Shown here one piece after another: positions 26,152 to 34,620 of a stretch of DNA of 64,000 bases. This DNA comes from Natronorubrum bangense (lineage in GTDB: Archaea > Halobacteriota > Halobacteria > Halobacteriales > Natrialbaceae). The notes under the pieces were generated by a model that saw only the letters and a list, made by a program, of their open reading frames with translations, had not been told where the DNA came from and ran no database searches. The position numbers were made by a program, and so were the translations under genes. The stretch is from assembly GCF_004799645.1 (NCBI RefSeq), contig NZ_CP031306.1, positions 744,001 to 808,000 of the forward strand, given 5' to 3'. Numbering within the stretch: position 1 is the first letter of the stretch; each line of letters opens with the position of its first letter.

Positions 26152-27882
26152 CTACGACTCCGCCACGAAGTTGTGCCGGCACTGCTCGGTGTAGAGGCCG
26201 AGATCGAACTCCACGGACGCACCCTGAACGTCGTTGTTGTCCATTGTCGCCTCGGGATCGTTCGAGCGAATCGGGAACGACCAGCTAAAGCCAACGCAGT
26301 AGGTCCGGCCGGGTTCGAAGCAGTCGATCCCGTCTGCTCGTGGCACGGCGTCGACGATCCGTCCGGGATCGCTCTCGAGGACAGCGAGCACGTCGGCGAG
26401 GGTGCCACAGGCGATCACTTCCTCCGGAAGGATCTCGAGGGCGACCTGTGCGAACAGGTCGGGGATCGATGCCGGGTCGTCGATGTTGAAGAAGAACGCC
26501 GGGTCGCCGCCGTAGGTGAACGGATCGCCGCTGAACGTCGCAGCCGTCGCGCCGCTGACGTCGATCGGGAGGCCGGCTGGCCCAGCCATTACGCGCTGGG
26601 TGAACTCGGCACGGGAGTCACCGGTGTCGTCGCCGACGATGAAGATGCTCGTCGCGTAGTCGGGATCCGTGCGGGCCGCGTTCGCGGCGACCAGCAACTC
26701 CTCGAAGCGATCGTTCGTCAGACTCCCGCCAAAGTACGGCTCGCCGTCGGTGAACGTAATCGATTGCGGCTTCCGGCTGCCGTCGACGCGCTCGTCGAAG
26801 AGGTCGATGAGTTCGCCAAAGCCCTCCTCGAGGGCGGTTCCAGTACCGTCGAACAGGTCATCGAGTTTGTCACGCAGGTTCCGCAGCGGCGCCTCGCCGT
26901 CGCTGTCGAGTGTCACCAGATCGGTGATATCCGACGTGAACCCGTCGCCGTCGGGGTCGCCCCAGTCAGGGACGTCTGCCGACGTGACGACGTTCGCCCC
27001 GGGGTTGCTCGAGTTGCCGTCGTTGCTGTAGCCGTCGAAGAACACCGCACCGATGCGGAAGTCGTCGGCGTCGATGTCGGGGTCGCCGTCGATTTCGGTT
27101 TGCAGGAGCTCAACGAACTCGATCAGGCCCTGCTCGACGAGGTCGATCTTCGTCGTGGTCGAGTAGGTCGTCTCACCGTACCCACTGTCGCCGACAGTGA
27201 TCCCGTCGCCGGAGACGACGCCGCCGTACTGGGAGTACAGCATCGATCCCGAGAAGTCGACCATCAACACGAGATCCGACGGCTCGAGGTCGTCGTAGAC
27301 GTTGTCACAGTCCTCGTCGCGCCAGATCTTTGCGCGGAGGTAGTCCGCGAGTTGACCGTCGCCCGCACCGGCTATCTCCCCGGTAACCTCGCCGTTCATC
27401 CAGACGTAGCCAGGGTTGTCACAGAGCGTGAACCCGAAGGTCACCTCGCCTTCATCGCCGGGTTTGACGTCGGCGAGCGAGATTGCTGGACGCGGGGCAT
27501 CTCCGAGGCTCTCGAAGTCACCACACGAGAGCGGGATGTTGCGCCCGTCCACGGGGTCGTCGCTCGGATCGTCGACGTAGGTCAGGTCGCCGAGTGACTG
27601 AATGCCGTTCTCGGTGTCGTCGGGGTAGGCGTTGACCCACGGGCGGCCGGCCCCGCCGTAGTCCTGGGGCCGAACCGACTGGTCTGCGCCGTAGTAGAGC
27701 TGTTGCCAGCTCCCGTGCATCTGGAGTTGGCCGGCGGTGAGCGTGTTTCCGTCGATCGATTCCCGATCGCTGAAGTACGCGCTCGTCCCGAGCCCTGCAC
27801 CGACCGACGCGACGCCGATTGCGCCAATGCTCCCGAGGATCTTTCGGCGGGAGAGGCCGAGCGTATCGTTTTTGTTAGACAT
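26152..27882 (-). CDS. SipW-dependent-type exported protein with von Willebrand A domain
   Basis: 576 residues starting MSNKNDTLGLSRRKILG, with AYFSDRESIDGNTLTAGQL after the signal. The first 200 residues share the blocks of the neighbouring paralogue. A von Willebrand A domain begins at 203 with the MIDAS motif D209-F-S211-G-S213 and runs to about 440, including TFTDGEPYF. After it the TasA-like scaffold resumes and ends LYTEQCRHN. Such domains bind ligands through a metal ion and often tip pili, so an adhesin role is inferred. The frame opens 32 codons upstream at 27978, but the signal fixes the start at 27882. Confidence 0.85.
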   Translation of the reverse strand: MSNKNDTLGLSRRKILGSIGAIGVASVGAGLGTSAYFSDRESIDGNTLTAGQLQMHGSWQQLYYGADQSVRPQDYGGAGRPWVNAYPDDTENGIQSLGDLTYVDDPSDDPVDGRNIPLSCGDFESLGDAPRPAISLADVKPGDEGEVTFGFTLCDNPGYVWMNGEVTGEIAGAGDGQLADYLRAKIWRDEDCDNVYDDLEPSDLVLMVDFSGSMLYSQYGGVVSGDGITVGDSGYGETTYSTTTKIDLVEQGLIEFVELLQTEIDGDPDIDADDFRIGAVFFDGYSNDGNSSNPGANVVTSADVPDWGDPDGDGFTSDITDLVTLDSDGEAPLRNLRDKLDDLFDGTGTALEEGFGELIDLFDERVDGSRKPQSITFTDGEPYFGGSLTNDRFEELLVAANAARTDPDYATSIFIVGDDTGDSRAEFTQRVMAGPAGLPIDVSGATAATFSGDPFTYGGDPAFFFNIDDPASIPDLFAQVALEILPEEVIACGTLADVLAVLESDPGRIVDAVPRADGIDCFEPGRTYCVGFSWSFPIRSNDPEATMDNNDVQGASVEFDLGLYTEQCRHNFVAES

Positions 27883-27905
27883 GATGTATACCCCGTTCCG
27901 GGGAG

Positions 27906-27929
27906 TCCCACCGGCGGAGTCGAACCGCC
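27906..27929 (-). repeat. 24-bp leader repeat, copy 2 (tRNA T-arm-like hairpin)
   Basis: Exact second copy of 26051-26074, 1855 bases away, in the same orientation and about 24 bases upstream of the start at 27882. The two copies flank the von Willebrand gene. Confidence 0.7.
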
Positions 27930-28039
27930 TAAAACGCACCGGCGGCCCTTCAGGCACGTCGGATTTTGGCCGGTCCACGAGCGTGCGTACGCACGGTACC
28001 GGGATGGGGTGGTGGTCGCGATCGCTGTCAGTTCACTCG

Positions 28040-28783
28040 TCAGTCCACCAGACCCTGCGCGGTAGCCAGAACGCCTTCTGGATCGTTGTGGCGAGCCTGT
28101 TCGGCGTAGAACATCATGCTCGAGGTCAGCGTCGCTCCCTGGATCTCGTTGCCAACGTCCGTTGGGATCGTGACCTCCAGACAAACGGTGACCGCCTCGC
28201 CGGGTTGGAAAGTCACCGCTCCGTCGTCGTCGTCCGAGACGATGATGCCACTCTCGAGACTCGCAAGGAGATCAGCCAGCGAGCCGTAGGCCTGTTCGTG
28301 TCCGTTTGTGGTGAGGGTCGCGGTCGCCTCCTCACCGATCGTCGAGAGGTCATTCAGGTCGTCGATGTCCCAGAGGTCGGACAGCTCGACGTTCTCCGCC
28401 TGCACACCGTTCATCTCGTCTGAGCTGCCCACAACGACGACGTATCCGGGGTTGTCGTGGACGGTAATGTCCCAGCAGAACTCGTACTCGTCACCGGGTT
28501 TTGCGTCAGTGATATCGATCTGCGAAGACCCCCAGACACCCTCATCATCGCTCATGTAGGCCATTTCGTCAGGGCCCATTCCATCCTGGTCGATGTGCTC
28601 GACCGATTGCTCGACGGAGAGTCCGAACGAGCCCGCCGTGATCGTGTTGTTCTCGAAGGTCTCCTGGTCGCTGAAGTACGCTGTCGTACCCAGTCCCGCA
28701 CCCGCGGAGGCGATGCCGATCGCGCCGATGCCACCGAGCACGCGTCGTCGGGACAGTCCAATGTTGGTGTTGTCGTCAGTCAT
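28040..28783 (-). CDS. SipW-dependent-type exported protein (TasA/camelysin-like)
   Basis: 247 residues. LSRRRVLGGIGAIG then AYFSDQETFENNTITAGSF is the combined twin-arginine and SipW-type N-terminus. The mature protein of about 200 residues is the smallest of the set and closest in size to TasA. DAKPGDEYEFCWDITVHDNPGYV is the conserved beta-sandwich block, and it ends MFYAEQARHND, with Ala in place of the Cys found in the larger paralogues. It could be the fibre subunit. It is the first gene of the minus-strand set and is divergent from the DUF7344 regulator at 29147. Confidence 0.82.
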   Translation of the reverse strand: MTDDNTNIGLSRRRVLGGIGAIGIASAGAGLGTTAYFSDQETFENNTITAGSFGLSVEQSVEHIDQDGMGPDEMAYMSDDEGVWGSSQIDITDAKPGDEYEFCWDITVHDNPGYVVVVGSSDEMNGVQAENVELSDLWDIDDLNDLSTIGEEATATLTTNGHEQAYGSLADLLASLESGIIVSDDDDGAVTFQPGEAVTVCLEVTIPTDVGNEIQGATLTSSMMFYAEQARHNDPEGVLATAQGLVD

Positions 28784-29146
28784 GATTGTGCGTCCGAGCG
28801 ATCAGTGGGTGCCTCGAGGCGCCTCATGATCGTCGGTTATCTCTCCAGGGGTTGGCATCCCCCGTAGTTACGAGCAGATACGTCACTGCTGAACGATACA
28901 ATCGGACCTGCAGTCTCGAGTCGAATCGACCGTTCGGCGGTGGTAGGGCCACCAAGCCGGGGTTTCGTCCCGGGTCGTGGCCGCCGGAACGGTGACGCTA
29001 CCGGATCGCTCGAGTGACGGTCGGGACCTCATACCGCTCGCTGGACGAGCAGATGGGGCAGCCCGTACCGTGGCAAGCCGGCAGTACCGCCAGTGGTATG
29101 TGATACATGCTGACGTGTCTCGAGTGCTAACTGTTCGGCGATACTG
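28784..29146. other. 363-bp divergent promoter region
   Basis: Lies between the exported-protein gene on the left and the DUF7344 gene on the right. No gene seen; it must hold both promoters. No clear palindrome was found. Confidence 0.5.
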
Positions 29147-29674
29147 ATGTTCCGAACGAATACCCTCTCCGAAGGGGACATCTACGAAATTCTCTCGAAC
29201 AGCCGGCGCCGCGAGACGCTCCGTCACCTGACGGCGACACGAGACTGCTCGATTACGCTACGGGAGCTGTCGGCCGGTATCGCAGCGACTGAGACTGGTC
29301 AGTCGCCACCACCGTCGGCGGCCCGCGAGAGCGTTCGGAGCTCGCTCCATCAGACACATCTGCCGAAGCTCACCGAGTTGGGCGTCGTCAACTACGACCG
29401 CGACGCCCGGACTGTAACCCTCTGTGATCACGCACGTGATGTCGACCACTACATGGCGGTCGTCACCCCTTATGGGCTCACCTGGGCAGAGCTGTACCAG
29501 TCTCTCGGGGTAGTTTCGCTGCTGCTCGTCCTCGCGTCGCTTCTCGAGGCTCCGCTCGTCGGTGCGATCGATCCACTGTTGTGGGTCAGCAGCTCACTCG
29601 CCGCGTTCGCCACGGCGATAACAACCCAGCTCTGGTCGAACCGCTGGGTCGTACTCAAAGCATTTCGACGCTGA
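29147..29674 (+). CDS. DUF7344 domain membrane protein, probable regulator
   Basis: 175 residues. SEGDIYEILSNSRRRETLRHL and SSLHQTHLPKLTELGVVNYD are the helix-turn-helix parts of DUF7344. Two hydrophobic helices follow near 120-165 (LGVVSLLLVLASLLEAPL and LLWVSSSLAAFATAI), so the DNA-binding domain is tethered to the membrane. It is divergent from the exported-protein set and could regulate it. Confidence 0.82.
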   Translation: MFRTNTLSEGDIYEILSNSRRRETLRHLTATRDCSITLRELSAGIAATETGQSPPPSAARESVRSSLHQTHLPKLTELGVVNYDRDARTVTLCDHARDVDHYMAVVTPYGLTWAELYQSLGVVSLLLVLASLLEAPLVGAIDPLLWVSSSLAAFATAITTQLWSNRWVVLKAFRR

Positions 29675-29877
29675 ATTGGCACACATCTGACTAGTCGCGA
29701 GATCGTATTTTTCAGGACGCTCGATCGTGATCATACGCTACCAACCGGTGGCCCGACGCTGGACGTGTCCGATGTCTCCTGGCCAAATTACCACTTTCGA
29801 ATATTGTTTCTATTACAGAGAGAATTAGTGTCGAACGGGCACAGCCAACGATTCGTAGTTGAGTGCGCGAAATTGAT

Positions 29878-30043
29878 CTACGTGAAACGCGTGTCTGTCA
29901 CGATTTTCTGAACGGTGCCGCCAGTCGGTTGGCACGGGTTCGGTTTCTCAAAGCGTGGATACCAGACAGTTGCCTCGAGATCGGTCGGCAAATCGCCAGC
30001 CAAGTCGTCTAGCGGTTCGGCTTTCGATTGCACGGGGAGCCAA
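29878..30043 (-). pseudogene. truncated gene 3' fragment next to a tnpB relic
   Basis: On the minus strand LPVQSKAEPLDDLAGDLP then TDLEATVWYPRFEKPNPCQP and KIVTDTRFT run to a stop. The coding character looks real and it begins exactly at the right end of the tnpB relic, so a host gene was probably cut by that element. The family is not recognised. Confidence 0.4.
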
Positions 30044-30050
30044 CAGGAGT

Positions 30051-30545
30051 GTGAAGTACCCCGCGCACAGTGGCGCGGGGCGTCCGTGTTTAATCCAGCA
30101 CCGCTGACGCAACGGACTTCAATTCCTCCCGCACTCGACTCTGAGAGTCTTGTGCCGACATTCCCTGTCGGTAAACACCCGAACCCAAAACAGGTCCGTG
30201 AGAGTCGGTCGCTCCACCACGACCCGATGCCGCCCATCTCACCTTCCACACACGTGGAAGGGTTTCGAGAGACGGCACATTTCCATCTTGTTTCTTCAAC
30301 CACTTCTGTACTACACAAACCGCCGCCTTCCGATCAGCATGATCCTGAAACCCACACTGACGACAGTTAAACCGCTTCTTCCACCGGTTCGACCGAGAAG
30401 TATGCTGACACTCAGTACACGGACATCGCTGACTCGTATACTCCGGGTCAACATCATCCGACGGAATACTGTTCCATGCGGCTTTGTACGACACCATATC
30501 ACGAAGTGCGGCAAACGGCAAACTGTATAGAATCTGAAGGCGACT
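30051..30545 (-). pseudogene. tnpB 3' remnant with right-end hairpin
   Basis: The last 150 or so residues of a TnpB: LPFAALRDMVSYKAAWNSIP, a zinc ribbon (CPCTEC, CRQC) and the third RuvC aspartate in FQDHADRKAAV. It is followed by the usual basic tail and the stop at 30090. The element's right end follows: an 8-bp palindrome at 30059-30080 and a terminal TACTTCAC at 30051. Everything upstream of residue 130 of the frame is unrelated sequence, so the 5' two-thirds of the gene and tnpA are gone. It belongs to a different subgroup from the copy at 15644. Confidence 0.8.
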
Positions 30546-30651
30546 CGAGCGAGCTCGAGTCAGACACGACCGTGGCAGCGTATCAGAAACACGCTCCGTG
30601 GAGGGCACATGGTGTCGACCGAGCACGAGGAAACTAACCACTGGTCGTTGC

Positions 30652-31500
30652 TCACTCAGTCGCAAGCACATCGGGATCGACATCCACTTCGAACAGCCGG
30701 GCGTCACACTCGAGACACGTCGCAGCGACGACGTTACGAGTCCGACAGCAGGATTCGACGACGTCCTGAGAGAGCGCCACCGATCCATCACAGGCAGGAC
30801 AGCGCTCGAGGAACAGCCGTAACACCCCAAGGAGATCCGTTCTGAGCGAAAGTGGCCGCCGATCCCAGTCGGGGTCGCACTCGGAAAACGCCATCGCGGC
30901 GGCCGCGTCGGCGACACATGCAGCTCGCGACGGCCAGTTCGCCAAATGGACGCCGTCCGAACGGACGACGAACGAGTACGGACGTGCCTCGAGTTCGAGG
31001 GTCGTCGGGTCGACGTCAGCGAGCCAGCCGAGACGCTGCTTGACCATCACATCGTCGGCCCCGTGGACGTCGATCGATCGACGCCACTCGTCGGCGAACG
31101 TTGGCTCGAGTGCCAGATCGTCGGCGAGTGGATCGTCAACCACGACACCGATCTCGAGCAAGATCGACTGTGGATCGCCATCGACCCACTCAGCACGTGC
31201 TGGTGCCTTGTCGAACAGCGTGAGGACCCGGGCTGGAAAGTACCGCTTCGTCAGAGACGGCGTACCAGGGATCAGATAGCCACGAAAGTAGATGACTGCG
31301 ATAGCCCCGACGAGGACTGCAACACCAGTGCCGAGTGCAAAGGGGGCTTCAATCGCCATCGCGATGACCACGATGACGGCCGCTGTTGTGGCTGCGATAG
31401 CGAGGTTCAACAGCGTGCAAGGTGTGCATCGATGTTCGCCAGTGTATGTCGGGTTCTTCAGCGCCGACAGTGACGCGAGAACGCGTCGAACGGAACTCAT
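30652..31500 (-). CDS. haloarchaeal membrane protein with Cys clusters
   Basis: 282 residues starting MSSVRRVLASLSALKNP. Next to YTGEHRCTPCTLLN there are two hydrophobic helices (about 35-75), then a soluble domain of some 200 residues that ends with two CxxC pairs (CPAC near 245 and CLEC near 268) and CC between them, a probable zinc knuckle. The N-terminal CxxC may be a second metal site. The family seems restricted to haloarchaea and its function is unknown. Starts at 31518 and 31509 are also possible. Confidence 0.7.
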   Translation of the reverse strand: MSSVRRVLASLSALKNPTYTGEHRCTPCTLLNLAIAATTAAVIVVIAMAIEAPFALGTGVAVLVGAIAVIYFRGYLIPGTPSLTKRYFPARVLTLFDKAPARAEWVDGDPQSILLEIGVVVDDPLADDLALEPTFADEWRRSIDVHGADDVMVKQRLGWLADVDPTTLELEARPYSFVVRSDGVHLANWPSRAACVADAAAAMAFSECDPDWDRRPLSLRTDLLGVLRLFLERCPACDGSVALSQDVVESCCRTRNVVAATCLECDARLFEVDVDPDVLATE

Positions 31501-31705
31501 AGCCGACATTCTCCGCAAAAGACCGTAGTTGTAGATACCCTACCCATGACAGATACTCGACGGGTGGTCGTTCCCGGAATGATTTTTCAGAAGGCGATAA
31601 AAACACGAAAAGATATACAACCAATTGTGATGAATATAGGACTATAATCTAGAATATAATATATAAATAGAAAAATATATGCTCTAGAGAGTGTTGGTTC
31701 TTTTC

Positions 31706-32296
31706 ATGGGGGATCGGAGTTCGTCACCGGGTGGGAAGCAGAAAGCAATGGGTGGAGTTCAGACGATAGAGAAGTCCACAAGCGATGCGAAACTGTCTCG
31801 AGATACGGTGTTCAAAACACTCTCGAACCGTCGTCGTCGGCTCACACTTCGGTATCTGTTCGAATACGACGTGAACGGGGAACCGGTTCGACTCCGCGAT
31901 CTTGCCGAATGGATCGCAGCTGCGGAAAACAACGTTCCCGTCGACGCAGTCACATACAAACAACGTAAGCGCGTCTACACATCGCTGTACCAGTCTCACT
32001 TACCAGCACTCCACCGAGATGGCATTATCCAGTACGATCAAGCCCGCGGAACAATTTCGGTGACGCCAGTGACCAGCACGTTCGACACGTATCTCGGAGT
32101 CGATCCACAGATGGGGGCCGCCTGGTCAACATACTGGCTTGCACTCGGTGTCTGTTTGACACTCATTGCGGTTCTCTCCTGGTTCGATCTCTTCTCTCTC
32201 CCGATCTCGAGTCATCTCCTCACTCTGTTGGTATCGCTCGTGGTATTCGTCTCTGCGGTTGTATTTGCATACCACAACGATCGCGGGCAGGAGTGA
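31706..32296 (+). CDS. DUF7344 domain membrane protein, probable regulator
   Basis: About 196 residues. LSRDTVFKTLSNRRRRLTLRYL and YTSLYQSHLPALHRDGIIQYD are the DUF7344 winged-helix motifs. Two C-terminal helices (WLALGVCLTLIAVLSWFDL and LLTLLVSLVVFVSAVVFAY) anchor it in the membrane. Possible starts are 31691, 31706 and 31748; the last is closest to the domain. A very AT-rich stretch at 31640-31685 should hold the promoter. It resembles the protein at 29147. Confidence 0.8.
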   Translation: MGDRSSSPGGKQKAMGGVQTIEKSTSDAKLSRDTVFKTLSNRRRRLTLRYLFEYDVNGEPVRLRDLAEWIAAAENNVPVDAVTYKQRKRVYTSLYQSHLPALHRDGIIQYDQARGTISVTPVTSTFDTYLGVDPQMGAAWSTYWLALGVCLTLIAVLSWFDLFSLPISSHLLTLLVSLVVFVSAVVFAYHNDRGQE

Positions 32297-32476
32297 ATAG
32301 ACAGCGGTTTGAACAGCTCTCTCGAGTGACCTGGCGCTCACCACCGCGCTCAACTCACGTATCCAGCCGAAACGGCATAGGAATGGCTGGATATAGTTTC
32401 GGCAAGCGAAGCCGACGGTGTGCGTGCCCGAACGCATTGCTATCAAGTATCCGATGTTTCGGAAAGGGAAGTTACG

Positions 32477-33037
32477 TTACTCGAGCAGGCCGAGATCCTC
32501 GAGGCGCTTGACGATCACGTCGACGGCCTGTCTGGCGTCTTCGACCTGCTTCCCGCCAGTGATGACCAGTTTCCCGGAGCCAAAGAGCAGGGCAACGACC
32601 TCGGGCTCGTCGAGTCGGTACACCAGTCCGGGGAACTGCTCTGGCTCGTACTCGATGTTCTCGAGGCCGAGTCCGATGGCGATTGCGTTCAGGTTGAGGT
32701 TGCGCCCGAGGTCGGCACTGCTGACGATGTTCTGGACAATGATCTCTGGTTCGTCCTCGACTGGAATCTGAAGGTCACGGAGTTCGTCGAAGACGATATC
32801 CAGACTCTCGCGGACGGCGTCGGTGCTTTTCGCGCCGGTGCAGACGATCTTGCCCGAGCGGAAGATCAGGGCGGCGGACTTGGGGTCTTGGGTCCGGTAG
32901 ACCAGTCCGGGGAACTGTTCAGGATCGTAATCGGCTCCCTCGAGGTCCATAGCGACACTCTGCAGGTCGAGTTCCTGTCCGATACCGGTCGATGCAACGA
33001 CGTTTTCGATGTTGATGGAGTCCTTTGGGTCTGTCAT
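32477..33037 (-). CDS. tbp: TATA-box-binding protein
   Basis: 186 residues, the standard archaeal length. The two direct repeats of the saddle fold are clear: each has EQFPGLVYR followed by an ALIFRSGK or ALLFGSGK strand and a TGAK or TGGK turn. The phenylalanines that wedge DNA are in these strands. The C-terminus is acidic as in halophiles. It recruits TFB and RNA polymerase to promoters. Haloarchaea often carry several tbp genes, some on plasmids, so this may be one of a set. Confidence 0.95.
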   Translation of the reverse strand: MTDPKDSINIENVVASTGIGQELDLQSVAMDLEGADYDPEQFPGLVYRTQDPKSAALIFRSGKIVCTGAKSTDAVRESLDIVFDELRDLQIPVEDEPEIIVQNIVSSADLGRNLNLNAIAIGLGLENIEYEPEQFPGLVYRLDEPEVVALLFGSGKLVITGGKQVEDARQAVDVIVKRLEDLGLLE

Positions 33038-33064
33038 AAGTCGTTAAGACAGACGTATTTAAGG

Positions 33065-33072
33065 TTTATAAA
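33065..33072 (-). promoter_or_regulatory. TATA box of tbp
   Basis: TTTATAAA, read on either strand, lies 28-35 bases upstream of the tbp ATG at 33037. This is the spacing for a leaderless transcript in haloarchaea. Confidence 0.6.
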
Positions 33073-33203
33073 TCTCCGCACTGTCCGAATATTCGTTCTG
33101 TGCGAATAGAGTAATATAAAATACACAACGGGTCCTGAAGAGAGATTAGTATTATGTAGATAGAGTGAGATGGTTAGGAAAACGAGGCTTTGAGGAAATC
33201 CGT

Positions 33204-33752
33204 ATGCCACCAGACCGATCAAGCGCCGAGGAATATATCGAGTACCCCGATCGAGAACACACCGCAGAATCCGAAGGTGAGTGCGAGATCTGTGGGTCAA
33301 CAGAATCGCTACTGGAGTATTCGATCGACTCCACAGCAGAGACTGACTCGACGAGCTTGCTCTGTCCAACCCACTACAAAATCGCGGCCATTCTGAATGG
33401 CTCTCGGTATCCGGATCCAGATAACCCCCCGAATTATGATTTGCAGGAGACGCAGAAAATAACGGTTCGTGTTCCGCGAGCGCTGGTTGAGAGTGCTGAC
33501 TCGATCGCTGAACAACAGGGGCAAACGCGGAGCGAGTTCGTCCGCGATGGAATTCAGATGGCCATCGAACTCCAAGAAATCGATGAAGCGTTTGACGAAA
33601 TCCTCTCGGAAGCGGTGCAATCGCCGGACGAGACGGAACCCAATACGGACCAGACGGAGGTGGATACGGACGCAGAGACCGACACCGAGTTCCTCAAAGA
33701 ACGTATCCGAACGCTCGAGTCGCTTCTCGAGGATAGTATTGGAAAGATTTGA
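33204..33752 (+). CDS. ribbon-helix-helix protein with N-terminal zinc motif
   Basis: 182 residues. Near the N-terminus CEICGSTESLLEY and LLCPTHYKI give a CxxC...CxxH zinc motif. The middle, KITVRVPRALVESADSIAEQ then QGQTRSEFVRDGIQMAIEL, is a classical CopG-type ribbon-helix-helix DNA-binding domain. An acidic linker and a short C-terminal coiled coil (FLKERIRTLESLLED) follow. The ATG at 33204 (MPPDRSS) is preferred over 33165. It is divergent from tbp with about 165 bases between, so it may control tbp as well as itself. Confidence 0.85.
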   Translation: MPPDRSSAEEYIEYPDREHTAESEGECEICGSTESLLEYSIDSTAETDSTSLLCPTHYKIAAILNGSRYPDPDNPPNYDLQETQKITVRVPRALVESADSIAEQQGQTRSEFVRDGIQMAIELQEIDEAFDEILSEAVQSPDETEPNTDQTEVDTDAETDTEFLKERIRTLESLLEDSIGKI

Positions 33753-34341
33753 TTGAATGGCGTCCATTCCGTGGTTTGGCCGACACGCATGCGAACAGAG
33801 TCGATACTGACATCCTCTGTGCCCTGAGACGTGACTTCCCCCAAGCCGACGCTTGCTGGGTTGAGCGAGTTACTGGTAAAAATACAATCAGCAAAAACAG
33901 CCATCTCGATTGTATAAACACTACAAGACTAATTAGGGAGGGATGCATTTATTCTTGGAGAGAAACTCTCCAATGCGAATTCGACTGAGATCACACTAAA
34001 GAGTGCTCTAGAGCGACTAGATCGAAGATTATACAGCTCCAGTAGTATCTATAACAAACTGATTTTGTACACAGGTCAAATTCGGATAGAATCCTCATAG
34101 AGGCGTTTAAACGACCTAGGGGCACAATAAACTCGTCATACTCTCCTGCGGAGTGCCCCTCTAAGTTGTATGCTAAAGAGGTGCAGTAATAACGCTCAAT
34201 CTTGTATGTCATATACATTATAGCTTCGCAAGAGAGATGTATTGGTAAAGGATCTTTCATAGTTTAGCGTGTGCCGATCTAGCGAATTTTCTGGCTCCAG
34301 CATGCAAGTTGAATCGCTCTCTTTCGATCAGTGCGCAATAT
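33753..34341. other. AT-rich, gene-poor stretch
   Basis: No gene can be supported. An open frame on the minus strand at 33991-34260 gives 89 Cys- and Tyr-rich residues that do not look like a folded protein. Base composition is lower in G+C than on either side. Confidence 0.5.
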
Positions 34342-34620
34342 TCAACTCTTGACTGTTTTACAGAGGTATGTCTGTATAAGATTTGCCAACACAACCGTGA
34401 TGTGGGTTCTCGAGTTCGTTATCGACACCGAATAGATGTTCCGGACATCCGTTTCAAACTGAATATCGATGGGTCGGTTAGTTGGACCGGATCGCTGGAA
34501 GTTCCGACAGCAGGCGATCCACTCGTCGATTGTTTTGTTCGGAACAGTGAACTGGAGATCGGCTTCTGCATTTTCGCAACTCACCTCCAGCAGTTGATAG
34601 CGGCAATAGTACCCAAACAA
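34342..34620 (-). CDS. hypothetical protein, 92 residues
   Basis: MFGYYCRYQLLEVSCENAE is followed by DLQFTVPNKTIDEWIACC and a C-terminal half rich in strands (PIDIQFETDVRNIYSVSI). The sequence has a normal residue balance, and GC-rich third codon positions contrast with the AT-rich surroundings. This strand is more protein-like than the overlapping plus-strand frame. The family is not recognised and no partner adjoins it. Confidence 0.45.
   Translation of the reverse strand: MFGYYCRYQLLEVSCENAEADLQFTVPNKTIDEWIACCRNFQRSGPTNRPIDIQFETDVRNIYSVSITNSRTHITVVLANLIQTYLCKTVKS

Noticed and set aside
24393..27597. Long plus-strand frames (400 and 545 codons) opposite the exported-protein genes
   Set aside because: High-GC third positions of the real minus-strand genes create them. 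Their translations are Arg/Val-rich without domains, and the minus strand has signals and family motifs.
33991..34260. 89-codon minus-strand frame in the AT-rich island
   Set aside because: Residue composition is unlike a folded halophilic protein and no regulatory context supports it.
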